NCBI GenBank assembly: GCA_002778195.1
Contig: PCDI01000004.1
Location: 1,310,733-1,374,732 of the forward strand
Direction: 5' to 3'
DNA length: 64,000 nt
Source: Raffaelea ambrosiae
Lineage: Eukaryota; Ascomycota; Sordariomycetes; Ophiostomatales; Ophiostomataceae
Shown: positions 23,151 to 34,334 of the stretch, in pieces
How positions within the stretch are numbered: position 1 is the first letter of the stretch
Layout of the letters: each line of letters begins with the position of its first letter
Made by a program: the position numbers and the translations under genes
Notes under the pieces: model-generated
The model's input: the letters and a program-made list of their open reading frames with translations, nothing else
Databases searched by the model: none
Told to the model about the DNA's origin: nothing

Positions 23151-24326
23151 CTAGAATCCCTCGATCAGAACACCGCTCTTCTCGCTGGAGCTGGTGCTGT
23201 TCCTATTGCTGCTGGCGCCGCGTCCAATGTACGATTCCATGGCCCTGTCGACGCCGGCCAACCGCCGCGCCACCAGCTGCAAGCTCGCCGGCAGCACATT
23301 GTACCAGCTGATCCAGCGGGCGTAGAAGGGCATGCCAATGGAGTCAGCATTGCCGTTGTCAATGGCGCTGATGATCTCCTTGGCCACCTCGACCGGCTCG
23401 ACCACAGGCGCAATGAACGAGTTGGGCGTCTGCACGCCGTAAAACAGCGGCGTGCTCAGCTGGCCCAAGGTGACCAAGACGGTGCGGATATCCGGATGGT
23501 CGGCACGCAGCTCGGCGCTCATAGACCGGTGAAGCGCCACCAGGCCTGCCTTGGCCGCAGCATAGTCGGTCAGCCGGGAGGCACCGACCTCGCCGAGCAC
23601 GCTGGAGATGGTAACGATCGTGCCGCCCTGGCCGCCACGGATGATACCCGGAATAAATGTCTTGAGCGTGTAGAAGTGCGACACAAGGTTGGTCATGATG
23701 CTCTTCTCGACTTCGGCAAGCTCCATGTCAAGCAGCTTCTTGCCCGTAACAATGGCTGCGTTGTTGATAAGCACCGTGGGAGGTCCGAGCTACAGATGCG
23801 GTCAGTGAGTGAAGGGGGCACGTAAAACTTCGCTACAGAGAAGTGTGGTCAAACCTACATCGCGCTCAATCTCTACGGCCGCCGCCGCCACCTGGGCCTT
23901 GTCGGTAACATCGCACTTGTAGAAGGTGACACCACGCGCCTCGCCGTTTTCGAGCTCCTTGACGTCCAGGACGGCTACGCTGGCGCCACGCATTCCGTAG
24001 ACCTCGGCGATCAGCAGCCCCAGCCCGCTGGAGCCGCCGGTGATGACAATGACCTCTTCGCTGAGATCGACGTCGCGCGGCAAGCCAAAGGCGATGCGCT
24101 TGTTGACGGCGCTGAGGGTCCAGATCACGGTCAAAAAGGTTGCATAGGTGATCGCAACGCGCATGGGCATGGCCTCCCAGTCCATGTGTTCGGCACGGAA
24201 GCACAATGGCACAATCCATGCCACGAAGGGGTGGAAGAAGGTCACATAGAGCACCTTGAGGAGCAGGTCGATGGAGAAGGGCGCAAACCACGACTCGCGC
24301 TGCGGAGGTCGCTGATAGGCATCCAT
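23151..24326 (-). CDS. membrane-anchored short-chain dehydrogenase/reductase
   Basis: Exons 24326-23859 and 23789-23151 (69-bp intron) give 368 residues. The start is the ATG at 24326; the frame is open for six more codons upstream but without an ATG. Residues 20-75 hold one or two hydrophobic segments, as in microsomal SDRs of the retinol dehydrogenase/DHRS type. The nucleotide motif TGGSSGLG is at 96-103, the NNAA motif near 165, and the catalytic Ser219 with YAAAK (Y232, K236) is intact. The Asp at the end of beta2 (AVLDVKE) favours NAD over NADP. The splice joins EIERD to LGPPTVLINNAA. The substrate is unknown; a lipid or sterol-like carbonyl is plausible. It is divergent from RPN6. Confidence 0.88.
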
Positions 24327-25129
24327 GGTGGGCAGACGGGACAAGAAGATGGATTAAGGAGAGGAGGGGGTATTCGTATTAGTCGGCAAGGTGGCCGTCG
24401 TTAGCTGTAGATATTGATACTGATATCGTAAGACGGGAAGCTGTCGAAGGCGTCAGGCTGTCTTTTCTTGAAGAGAGGACTTGTGGGAAGGGGGGAGAAT
24501 AAATAGAAGATGTCGGCAAGAGAGTCAAGGGGAAAAGGAGAAGTGTCGGCAATGTTTTCGTCTCAAGATCGTGCTGCTACTCTCCTCCTGTGGCCATCGT
24601 TACCATGAAACGTTCTCGGCCTGAGCGCTGGACTGATGCGCCCCTGGATAAGGTTTCGACGAGGGGCTTGTCAGTGGGACCAGTCAGAGCTCTTGGACAC
24701 AGCCAAGCTGTGCCAGTAGGACAATGTGCTGTGATGGGGTATGTACTGGCCAATCAGGGGGCTGCGCCAACACCAGTTTAAGCGCCCCACCGAGGCGGAC
24801 CCTTTGACGCCACAGTCGCAGCTTGGGGGGTCTGTTCTGTCGCACGTGTGGCGGTGCGCTCAGCTAGGCAAATGGGGTTTCGCGTCCATGGCAACCTAGA
24901 GGAAGAGAGAATGGCAGAGAGCTTCTGTCAGCCTCGACTGCGAACTCCATCTCCAGCTATTCACACCTTCACTCTCCGCAACCCCCAACACAACCAAGCA
25001 CAAAGGACGACTCTGTCATTGGCCTGCGCCATCGACGAAACCGGGATTTTCCACTGATAGCCTCAGCAACAATCTGACGACACACCTCACATCGACATTC
25101 GTCGTCCCTCCCAGACCACCATCGTCACC
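24327..25129. promoter_or_regulatory. shared divergent promoter of the dehydrogenase and RPN6 genes
   Basis: About 800 bp between two divergent starts. A CCAAT box (24750-24754) and a palindromic CACGTG E-box (24843-24848) lie 376 and 282 bp upstream of the RPN6 ATG. I see no clear proteasome-type PACE element. Function of these sites is inferred from consensus only. Confidence 0.4.
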
Positions 25130-26562
25130 ATGGCCCCTGCCGACACCGAGCGGGTGCAGGAGGCCAAGAAGCTGGCCAAGGCCAACCCAGCAAAGGCAGA
25201 GGCTATCTACAAGGAGATCATTTCAAAGACGCCCTCAGTGACGTCGGATGTGGCCATCCGGGAATACGAGACGGCGCTGGTCAGCCTGGGCGGGCTGTAC
25301 CGGGACCAGAAGTGCGTTTGGAGAGCTTGCAAGGACTAAAGTCTGATAGAGAGGAGAGTGCCCGAACTGACTGGATGCTTGTGCAGGAACACCACGGCTC
25401 TCGTCGACCTCGTAACAAGGAGCCGGACGGTTCTGTCGTCTTTTGCCAAGGCAAAAACAGCCAAGCTGGGTAAGCTTCCATCGGTCACCTACTGCAGCTC
25501 TTGTGCTGCCTCCTAGCTTTCGTCTAACGTTCTTTCTTTTTTCTGTATTCTTCAGTGCGCCAGCTGCTCGACCTCTTCCACGACATCCCCAACACCACCG
25601 ACACACAGATCTCCGTCACCAAATCGTGCATAGAATGGGCCACGTCGGAGCGCCGGGGCTTCTTGCGGCAGAACCTGGAGACGCGGCTGGTGGCGTTGTA
25701 CATGGCCAAGCAGGCGTACTACGACGCGCTGACACTGATCAACGGCCTGCTGCGGGAGCTGAAGCGGCTGGACGACAAGCTGGTGCTGGTCGAGGTGCAG
25801 CTGCTCGAGTCGCGCGTGTACCACGCGCTGGGCAATGTGTCCAAGGCGCGGGCGGCGCTGACGAGCGCGCGCACGAGCGCCGCCTCGGTGTACACGCCGC
25901 CGCTGCTGCAGGCCAACCTGGACATGCAGTCGGGCATGCTGCACGCCGAGGACAAGGACTTCAACACGGCGTTTAGCTACTTCATCGAGGCCCTCGACGG
26001 CTACCACACGCAGGACGAGCCGGCCAAGGCGACGGCGGCGCTCCAGTACATGCTGCTGTGCAAGATTATGCTGAACCTGGTCGACGACGTCAACCAGCTG
26101 ATGGCGTCGAAGCAGGCGGTCAAGTATGCGGGCCAGAGCCTGGAGGCGATGAAGGCCATTGCCCGCGCGCACGCCAACCGCTCGCTGGAGGAGTACGAGC
26201 GCGCGCTGTCCACGTACCGGTACGAGCTCGGCAGCGACGCCTTTGTGCGCAACCATCTGCGGCGGCTGTACGACGCCATGCTGGAGCAGAACCTGATCAA
26301 GGTCATTGAGCCGTTCTCGCGCGTCGAGATCGACCACATTGCCAACATGGTCGGCCTCGACACCCAGCAGGTCGAGCGCAAGCTGTCCCAGATGATCCTC
26401 GACAAGGTCATTATCGGCGTGCTGGACCAGGGCGCCGGCTGCCTCATCATCTACGACGAGACGGAGCGCGACGAGGGCTACGACGCGGCTCTGCTGACTA
26501 TTGAGAAGCTGAGCAGCGTCGTGGATGTGCTGTACACGAACCAGGCATCGTTGCTGGAGTAA
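25130..26562 (+). CDS. RPN6: 26S proteasome lid subunit Rpn6 (PSMD11)
   Basis: Exons 25130-25311, 25387-25469 and 25556-26562 (introns 75 and 86 bp) give 423 residues, the usual Rpn6 length. The N-terminal alpha-solenoid carries the NTTALVDLVTRSRT and RQLLDLFHDIP segments typical of the family. The C-terminal PCI domain (about 220-390) contains VRNHLRRLYDAMLEQNL, IKVIEPFSRVEIDHIA and LSQMILDKVIIGVLDQGAG. Rpn6 clamps the lid to the 20S core and the ATPase ring. Both splices restore codons split across exons (K-N and L-V junctions). The third exon's acceptor is preceded by a pyrimidine tract and a CTAAC branch-like site. Confidence 0.97.
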
Positions 26563-26835
26563 GGAGGAGTGGGACCCGAGAGAAAGGGGGGAGAAGAAGA
26601 GTCGAGACGGGATGGATCAGGCGGCAACATTTGAAACAAGCGTCGGTCACAGAGCGTGGAGAGAGCATATCCAAAAGAAGAGGGGGGGGGAGAAAAGCAG
26701 AAAAAAAAAAACCACCAGTTGTCCTGTATTACTAGTATTGGAGAGAGCTAGGCTGGGTGCAGGCGTTGCCATTAATCTACCGAACCTTTCGACCAAAGAA
26801 AAAGAAGCAGACAAAAGGGGGCTTTTTTTTCTGGT

Positions 26836-28840
26836 TCAGTCTGCTTCCACGGCCGCGACCACCATTGCTGTTCGTATGGCTAGTTCGTGCCGTCCTCCAG
26901 CCACCGAAGCTGGCGTCTCCACAAACGCCTTCATGTTGGCCGGGTGCAGCGTGTCCATGTTCATGTAGAAGCCGAAGCCGGCCGGGTTGCTGGTGCCGCC
27001 TCGGCCGTAGTTGGCGGTGATGGGACAGCTGTCGAGCATCCGCCGCATCCAGGCGTGGTAGGCCGGCTCGCGGCCCAGCACGCCCAGCGCCATGCCCACA
27101 GGAAACAGATACAGGTTGGCAGGCTCGTCGCCGCGGCTGCGGTGGTGGTTCTGGCTGACCCACGCAAAGATGCGGCAGACCTCCAGGGCCGCGTCGCGGA
27201 GGCCCGTCGCCTGGCCAGGCAGGGCCACGGGCGGCGGCATCGGCAGCAGCGGAGAGGCCGTGGACGATGACGACGACGACGACGACGACGAGCCAAGAAT
27301 CAGCATCATCGGACATTCCACGCGGGCGGCCTCGGCGCACACCTCGACACGCATGGCGGCGCCGGCGGGGTCGATCTTCCAGAGCAGGGCCAGCAGCCAC
27401 AGGAAGACGGCATTGTAGACCATGAGATCCATGGCGGCGGAGAAGCTGCGGAAGACCAGCTGAGCAGCTGCTTCGGGGGGGTCGGCGAGTGTGGTCGACG
27501 CGGAGGACAACCATGACACAGCAGGAGGAGGAGGGGAGCACACGACGGAGAACAGGTGACCGTGCGATGCCTGCCAGCGCCAGCGCCACGTACACAGACG
27601 GACCAGAAGCGTCTGCACTGCGCCCAGTATGGGCTCCAGGCCGCTGAGAGGTCCCGTCTGTGCGTCCATGGCCTGCAGCGCCTCCTGGTGGTCCTGCAGC
27701 AGGCCAGGAACCTGGACGAGGATGTCGATGAGGTGGTTCTGCTGCGATTTGGACGCAGGGTCCAGGGCCCACGGCACGGTGCGCCAAGCCTCGTCGGCCA
27801 GGAAGCATCGTTGGCGCTGAATGAGGTGGCCAATTGTCTGTTTGCTCGTTCCCATGTGTGTCAGACATCCGCGAGCAAAAAAGAAAAAGCCAGCCATGGG
27901 AGAATGCATACCAAAGACGCCCGGGCCGTCTCAAGGGCTGACCGGAAGGGCTGTTCCTGGAAGGCTTGGGGGCCACACATGTACAGAAGCCGGGCAATGC
28001 CCTGGGCATGTGTCATGGTCCCCTGGCTATCATACTCGGCGTTCTGGAGAAAGAAAAAGAAAAAAAAAAATGGGAGGGGGGAAGGTCAGACGGGGGAACA
28101 AAGCCCAGGGACGGGTGCATTCTGGAACGAACCGAAAACATCAGCAGCAGGAGGACGGGTATCAAAAGCTCCCGCCCGGCCCCTCCGCCAGACACGCACG
28201 CGGCCGCCGTCCGCAGGCAGCTGCCGTACTGCTTGACGCCTTGGAGCTGCTGGGCCGTTGCGCGGTGCAGCCGTCCAAAGGTGATCTGCGCCAAGGCGGT
28301 CGCCGCATCGAGCGACAGCCCGCCCAGCTTGCCCTCCGAGGCCTGGGCCATCCAGATCCCGCCGTACGACCGGTGGACAAAGTTGGCAAACAGAGCCGCA
28401 AAGCAGAACTCGCCCTGGAAGGCTACCAGGCTGAGCTCGGGCGGCGGCGGCGGCGGCGAGGTGTGTGTCTGGGAGAGGGCTAGCGACAGGGTCGCCACGT
28501 CTTTTCCACTCTCCGTCGCCTTAACCGGCTCGGTCTCCGTCCTGTCAGGAAACGGTGCTGTGGACTTGTGGTGCCAGATTTGGGCACGCTCGTAGCCGAG
28601 ACAGTCAAAGCCGGCTTTGGTACAGCGGTTGCACACCGGTTTGGCCTCGTCTGATGGACAGAGCGTATTCAATGTCAGCCCAATTTGGTAGCCAACTCAA
28701 TTCACTGGTCCTTTGTACAAACCTCCCTCCCGGCGGCAGAGCTCTTCCTGTATCTCTCGTTACTGAATGTACGTACCGCATTTGACCCGCCGACGGCGGC
28801 AGGTATTGCAGCCCTTGCTTCGGCCGGGTACACCGACCAT
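26836..28840 (-). CDS. Zn(II)2Cys6 transcription factor
   Basis: Four exons, 28840-28777, 28650-28133, 28043-27912 and 27837-26836, splice to 571 residues (introns 126, 89 and 74 bp). The binuclear zinc cluster sits at the N-terminus with C11-X2-C14-X6-C21-X6-C28-X2-C31-X6-C38, rebuilt across intron 1, and is followed by LGYERAQIW. That arrangement is common in fungal regulators with a DUF3468-type middle region. The remainder is mostly helical with a Ser run near residue 420. It is expected to bind DNA in the nucleus. The second donor (GTTCGT) is non-optimal, so that junction is less certain. No target or cluster is evident; the neighbours are a proteasome gene and a hydrolase gene. Confidence 0.85.
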
Positions 28841-29785
28841 GATGTCTCTGTCAGGATCTCTTTCTTTCAGGGCTGTATACGTGGCGATGCAATGGGCCTT
28901 CGTCGTCGAAGAGTTTTCCCAATGGATGTTATCGAACGGCCTCTGTGTGCTCGGATGAGGGTTCTTGATTTACAGGATTCTTCAACAGGAGAAATGCTGA
29001 TATAACGTTTGTCAGAAGCTCCTCGGAGCTGTTCGTATAAGGCCGCCGAGAGCGCCAGGCTGGCGTTCGGGGTGTAATCTGGCCCGTGTCGACAATTCGA
29101 CATACTACATGAAGCTGCTCGGGACGTCCTTTGACGAAAGCAGTATCAATTCTAGACGCCCTCCTTTCGGGAGGGCTGACATTCTCGAGATTCTGCTCTT
29201 CTAGTGGCTGCGAAACGGTGATGTCCGTATCTAGAGCCATACGGGGCATCCGTTCAACAAAGGACCCCACCGTCTAGTTACATCTCACGCCTCGGCGCAT
29301 CTGGGGGCGCAGCTGAGCATGATTCCTCATCTCCTCCACCGTGAGATGCACAGCAGAGAATCACGTGGAGTTAGACTACCGTTGGATTGGGGCCTGGGGC
29401 AAGTCCGTGTCAAAATATAGTGCGGAGGGGGAAACGATACATTTGTTCGTGTTTTTCTAAGAAACCAGGTAAAATCAGATGGGTTCTCTATCAAGTGGTC
29501 ATTCATGCAGTTGTGGACGGGGCCTTTCAATGCAGAACTCAAAGTTGAATTAAGAAGTTTAGGAAATTAAAACGAAGAATGAACCAAAAAGCAATGCGGT
29601 CGTTTAAGTATGAAAATACAAAATAATAAATAATAAACAAAAAAAAAAGAAGTCTAACGAAGATAAAAAATTAAAAAGCAACGTCAACCAACTCTCCAAC
29701 CACAGCCGTCTTTTCAGCCCTAACCTCCCTGATCCATATGCATTAGTTGCGCAAAGTAGTAGCGCGAAGTAGCGCCTATCTCTGC
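28841..29785. other. intergenic region upstream of the Zn2Cys6 gene
   Basis: The region holds a 113-codon minus frame (28929-29270) with no recognisable domain. A very AT-rich stretch (29550-29690), with repeated AATAATAAATAATAA-like sequence, lies close to the 3' end of the hydrolase gene. No gene is supported. Confidence 0.45.
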
Positions 29786-31148
29786 TTACAGGTGAGCATC
29801 GAGATAGCCGGTGATGATGCCGAATGCGGCAGTGGCATTGTGCTGGTAGTAAAAGTTGTGGCCCGCGTTGGGAAGCAGCACCGGCGTGAAGTTCGAGGCC
29901 TTTTTCCAGACGGTGCGGGCCGGCTCTTCGTTGATGCCTGCGCAGTTTCCATCACAGATGATGTAGTCTTCGGTACCGAGGACGGACTGCAAGAGGGAGG
30001 AAGAGGCAACGTTAGAATACACGGTCCGGGAACAGGGGGGGTGGGGGCGAAAGGGAAGGGACAAAACCACAAGGCATACCAGAACTGGACCAGTGTAGTC
30101 ACCACCCGTCAGACCAGCAACATTGAGAGTGAGGAACTCGCCGATCGCAAACGGTTGCTTAATCGATTCGCCGTAGGAAGCCATGGCAAGGTCGTAGTAG
30201 GGGTATTTCAGATACCTGCACATGTTAGTACATATTACATATACCAAACCCCCCAACATCACAGGTGCAGAGGAAGACTGACAGCTCAATCTGGTCATAG
30301 GGAGTGGCCCAGGTAAGGTAGCCCGCGTCCAGAGCACCAAACCGCGTCGGGTCTGCAAAGGAAGCCACGCGACCCAGGAACCCGCGCAGCAAGCCGTTGC
30401 TGTTGACCTCTGAGGCGTTGTAGTTGAGGCCCGAGATGACGACGCCGTCAAACAGCGTCGGCGCAGCCACGGCAGCCTGGTGGGTGAGCAGCGCGCCAAA
30501 CGAGAAGCCCATGGCGACCAGCTTGTCCGGCTTGCCCAGGGTGCCCGTGTAGTGGCCCGCCTTGACCAGCTCGCCCAGCTTCTCGAGGACGGCGCTCTGC
30601 AGCGGCGACTGGTTGACAAAACCCGAGACCGGGCTCGAGTGGCCGTAGCCGAGACGGTCGTAGAAGAAGACCGAGTAGCCCTGGCTGATGGCGTACTGCA
30701 CAAAGCTGTACTGCTCCGGCTGGTAGGCCGGGTTGAACTGCTCGCGGCCCGGGCCGATGCCGTGTGTGGCCAGGATGACCGTCTTCTTGTTGTTGTGCTT
30801 GTTCTTGGGCGTGCAGAAGGAGGCGGCCATGGTGTAGGAGGCCGTCATGTTGGCCATGCCGGCATACGGGTTGGGGCTGAGCTCGCTGGCGCGGCTCGTG
30901 AGCAGCTGCTTGTAGTCGAGCATGTCGTAGTCGGTCTTCCAGTCGGGGAGGTCAAACGTGTTGACCTCGGCCTCCACGTCGACGGGGACGCTGTACTCCC
31001 AGCAGTCGGCCGTCGGCGGGTAGTACTTCTGGCTCAGCACGTGGCCCGACGTGGCCGGCTCTTCGGTGTGCGAGGTGGTGCGGCTCTGGAGAGGAGTGGC
31101 CAGGCCACTGGCGGCCAGGGCCAGGAGGATGGCGCTTTTGTAAGCCAT
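29786..31148 (-). CDS. secreted alpha/beta-hydrolase (esterase/lipase-like)
   Basis: Exons 31148-30283, 30215-30080 and 29986-29786 (introns 67 and 93 bp) give 400 residues. Residues 1-18 are a signal peptide ending in GLAT. The fold shows ATHGIGPGREQF (oxyanion region, about 127-138), FYDRLGYGHSS, the nucleophile elbow GFSFG (S216), and a late His in NAGHNFYYQ. The intron junctions rebuild DQIELYLKYPYYD and GPVLSVLGTED. Several N-glycosylation sequons (NMT, NYNAS, NAT) agree with secretion. It resembles fungal AB-hydrolase-1 family proteins of unknown substrate. It is divergent from the DUF1223 gene. Confidence 0.87.
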
Positions 31149-32719
31149 TTGAACGTGTGCTTTTCCTTGAATAGAAGATGCAAACACAGCCGATGCAAAT
31201 GCGAGAAACAGAAAGTGAAAAAAAAAAAAAAAAAGGACAAAGAGAATACAAAAGATGGTGTGAGGAGGAAAGGCAAAAAGAATGAAGATGTTCTGCTGAA
31301 TGCTGTTCTTTTCCTTTTCTCAGTTTCGACATGATTCTGCTTCTCTTTTATACAAGAACATCGTCCTCTGATTTTCCACTCTACATGACAAAACAACAGG
31401 ACTGCAGTGGATTGTCCCCTTCACTATTCTCAGCTCCACACAAAATTAGCCGGCTTTGACGGGAGTTGACCACGAGGAACGTTTCCAAATAGTTCCCACA
31501 ATGGCGTCAAGCCTCACCAGAACAGGAAGCAAATAACCAGAGAAGGGGCACTGTCTCGGCCGAGCCACAAGCTCTCTCGTTGAGACCGTCCCATTCTGGC
31601 AGCCAAGGGCGACGGGAGCGTCCAACGACATCTCCGCCGCTGCCGGGAAAAGCAGAGTAAGCCCGCTCCTTTTCACTCACACACAGAGCATACACGGGCC
31701 CAGATTCCATCGCGATGCCACGTGATGTGGAGCCTGGCGGGCCCTGGACTCGGCGATGCTTTGGAATCACAGCAGGGGATCGGCGGACCCTTGCAGGCGC
31801 CAGTGTCAGTGTAAACTGGGCCCAAATCCCGCTTAGGGCTGTTGTGGTTGCGTTCCAATGAGGAGTAGCCGCATTCTGATGTTTCTTTCTGTCTTTTGTT
31901 TCCCGCTCTCCGTCCGGAGTTATTTTTCCAGTTCTTTTCCGAGTTCTTCCAAATAACGCATGCAGACGGACCATGCGCAAAAGAAAAAGCTTTCATAATC
32001 TCGCAAAGTCTAACCGGATTCTTCGGCCAAGCTTTTTCTGTCGGCGTAAGGCTGGGTAAGATTCCTAAGAGCCCCCCCCCTAAAATCCACAATCCAAAGC
32101 GGAAATCAGACCAATGGCGACCTGGACCCTGGTAAGTCCGTCAGCATGTCGTGGAATCCTTCCCAAACAGGAAATGGTCCGCCTACTTATAAGACCGCCC
32201 CGTCCCCCGTCACAGGTCCGGAAGGCATCAGCCACGGCTGCACATAAGACGGAGCGCGCATTCCTTGAGAACCGCCGATAGGCTGGACTGACTGTGTGAC
32301 AAGGCTGACGCTATATACATATAGTAGAGTCTGGGGCAGGCATCGAATGATGAACATATCTATCGTCAAATGATGCTTCAGATGCAGGCCAAATGAAGCA
32401 AGTCGGCGCGACCATGCGGTTGCTGGCAAGGCTCTCTCGGTCTTGGAAGAACGCAGCTGTGGCGACATGCGTGAGATCTCCAGTTTGCCTTACAGGGAGC
32501 CAGAGATAGGGGAATCTTTTTTGCTCGGGTTGGGGCTGACAGCCAGAGCTTCTATCTGACGTGAATTGTGTATAAAGTCGACAGACGAGACAGCTCAAGA
32601 AAAGAAAAGAAAAATTCAGGTTGCAATCAAACAATCACACCGGTATTGGCACATTCTTGTTAAGCACATTACACTCCATCAAACCCCAATTGCACCCACA
32701 ACAACCCCCCCCTTTCGCC
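31149..32719. other. divergent intergenic region, hydrolase and DUF1223 genes
   Basis: About 1.6 kb. A poly-A run (31218-31233) lies in the hydrolase leader. There are no long frames with domain character and no named regulatory element that I can defend. Confidence 0.5.
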
Positions 32720-33631
32720 ATGGCTGCCATCTTCGCCAAGATTTTCCGCCGCAAGAAGCAGCCGCCTCTGGTCTGCGCCGTCGCTCTCGACGACCACGGC
32801 AACCCCGTGGGCAACGATCCCCACCACGTCCACACCAGCGCCTGCTTCGTCGACTTTGAGCCCCTGGCCCTGGTCGAGCTCTTCCAGTCCCAGGGCTGCG
32901 TCTCCTGCCCGCCCGCCGTGTCCGGCATCCAGCAGGCCGCCAGCAACAGCCCCAACCGTCTGCTGCTCACGTACAATGTCACCATCTTCGACCACCTCGG
33001 CTGGAAGGACACCTTTGCCCGCCCGGCCTGGGACATGCGCCAGCGCGCCTACCTCCAGCGCTGGCAGCGCAACAGCCTCTACACGCCCCAGGTCGTCGTC
33101 AACGGCGTCGCCGACTCGTCCGGCGCCCACGGTGCCAGCGACATCGACGACGTCGTCCAGCGTGCCCGCTCGGCCATCCACCAAAACATGGCCTACCACA
33201 TCCTGCTCGACGCCAACGACACCGACGTGCGCATCGACTCGGACGCGCCCGACCCGAACGCGGCCGCTACCATTGCCCCTGCTCCTGCCGCATTTACTGA
33301 GGGAGCAAGCGACGAGGCCACCATGGTGACAGACGCCACCCCCCTCGCTGCCCCTGTGCCGACCAAGTCCGCCATCCCTACCTACGACATCCTCCTGGCC
33401 GTCTACCGTGCCGGCGACGAGACCATCAAGATCGCCAAGGGCCCCAACAAGGGCAAGAAGCTGGGCCACCGCAACGTCGTGGACAGCATTGTCAAGATTG
33501 GTGAGTGGAACGGCGGCAATGTGACGGTGCCGCTGCCGGCGTCGCGGTCGTCCATGAAAAAGGGCACAGAGGCTGTCGTGTTTGTGCAGCTGCCATCGGG
33601 CGGTCCCATTGTGGCCGCCACCAAGATCTGA
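32720..33631 (+). CDS. DUF1223 (thioredoxin-like) protein
   Basis: A single-exon gene of 303 residues. The DUF1223 signature VELFQSQGCVSCPPA carries a CxxC pair (C60, C63). It is followed by LLLTYNVTIFDHLGWKD, the segment ending in YTPQVVVNGVAD, and a C-terminal part with IGEWNGGNVTV. The family is a thioredoxin-fold relative found in proteobacteria and fungi, and its biochemical role is not established. The N-terminus is basic (FRRKKQPP) rather than a secretion signal. A fungus-specific Ala/Pro-rich spacer interrupts the domain near residues 190-230. Its 3' flank holds an inverted fragment of the WD40 gene. Confidence 0.88.
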   Translation: MAAIFAKIFRRKKQPPLVCAVALDDHGNPVGNDPHHVHTSACFVDFEPLALVELFQSQGCVSCPPAVSGIQQAASNSPNRLLLTYNVTIFDHLGWKDTFARPAWDMRQRAYLQRWQRNSLYTPQVVVNGVADSSGAHGASDIDDVVQRARSAIHQNMAYHILLDANDTDVRIDSDAPDPNAAATIAPAPAAFTEGASDEATMVTDATPLAAPVPTKSAIPTYDILLAVYRAGDETIKIAKGPNKGKKLGHRNVVDSIVKIGEWNGGNVTVPLPASRSSMKKGTEAVVFVQLPSGGPIVAATKI

Positions 33632-34334
33632 AAAAAGAAAAAAAAGAGCCCTTACTTTCCCGTGTCTTATGAGCCCCTTTGCTGTCCCCACACCCAGAGC
33701 TCCTGTCTTTCTCTGCTCGTTATGCTTTGTTTTGTTGCTCTTTTGTTTGAGTGCTGTTGTTTCGAGCCTTGGTGTTTTGATGATTCGTAGCACACCGAGA
33801 CGGTCGGCGGTGACAAACTGTTTGGCACCGTTGGTGGCCCGCACCACAGACAGGTGGTGGATGGGAGCAATGTCGTCGTCGGTGTCCGTCAAAACTTGTT
33901 GGGGGATGTTGTATTTGGTGAAGTCGTTGGTTTGCTGTAGTTTGGTCGTTATTAAAAAATTGGCACTGATTTTCCTTACACACATGTGCAATTCCTGCAA
34001 GGCTCAACAGTGGCACGGCCAAAATGCATGACACCAGTATTGATCTAGGGGCAAAGAGGACGATGCATCGCTCTTTTGGCTGTAGACCCCAAAGGGTGGT
34101 ATGTCCGTTCAGAAGGGTCGTCACTGTAAGTGACAAGCCAATCACAAATCAGAACGAGACCCTCTTTCAGATAAGAGATAAGGGACCGTGCTTAACGCGA
34201 CGGGGAAATTTTTTTCTTGGGCCCAGACTCTATTATTTTGACCTTCAGATTTCGTCTGATAACCGCTACGTTTCTCTTTCGGGCTTTCATCCAAAATCTT
34301 GCACGTCAGCGCTGAAACGCCCCTTCACAGCAAA
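33632..34334. other. 3' flank of DUF1223 gene and RRG9 5' region
   Basis: This 0.7-kb stretch contains the inverted WD40 fragment (33779-33887). The rest, including an A-rich run just after the DUF1223 stop, shows no gene. Confidence 0.6.
33779..33887 (-). pseudogene. 109-bp inverted fragment of the WD40 protein gene
   Basis: Read on the minus strand, these 109 bases match 39022-39130 of the WD40 coding sequence with two substitutions and no gap. They would encode DTDDDIAPIHHLSVVRATN and onward to LGVLRII. Homology stops abruptly on both sides. It is a truncated duplicate and not a gene. It lies 148 bp after the DUF1223 stop codon, so a long 3' UTR would contain it in antisense. Confidence 0.92.

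Noticed and set aside
28929..29270. 113-codon frame upstream of the Zn2Cys6 gene, considered as an extra exon
   Set aside because: The zinc cluster gene already has a well-placed ATG and cluster at its N-terminus, and this frame has no family character.
32669..34000. 443-codon minus frame across the DUF1223 gene that includes WD40-like residues
   Set aside because: The WD40-like part is only the 109-bp fragment; the rest is antisense to DUF1223, so no fusion gene is implied.
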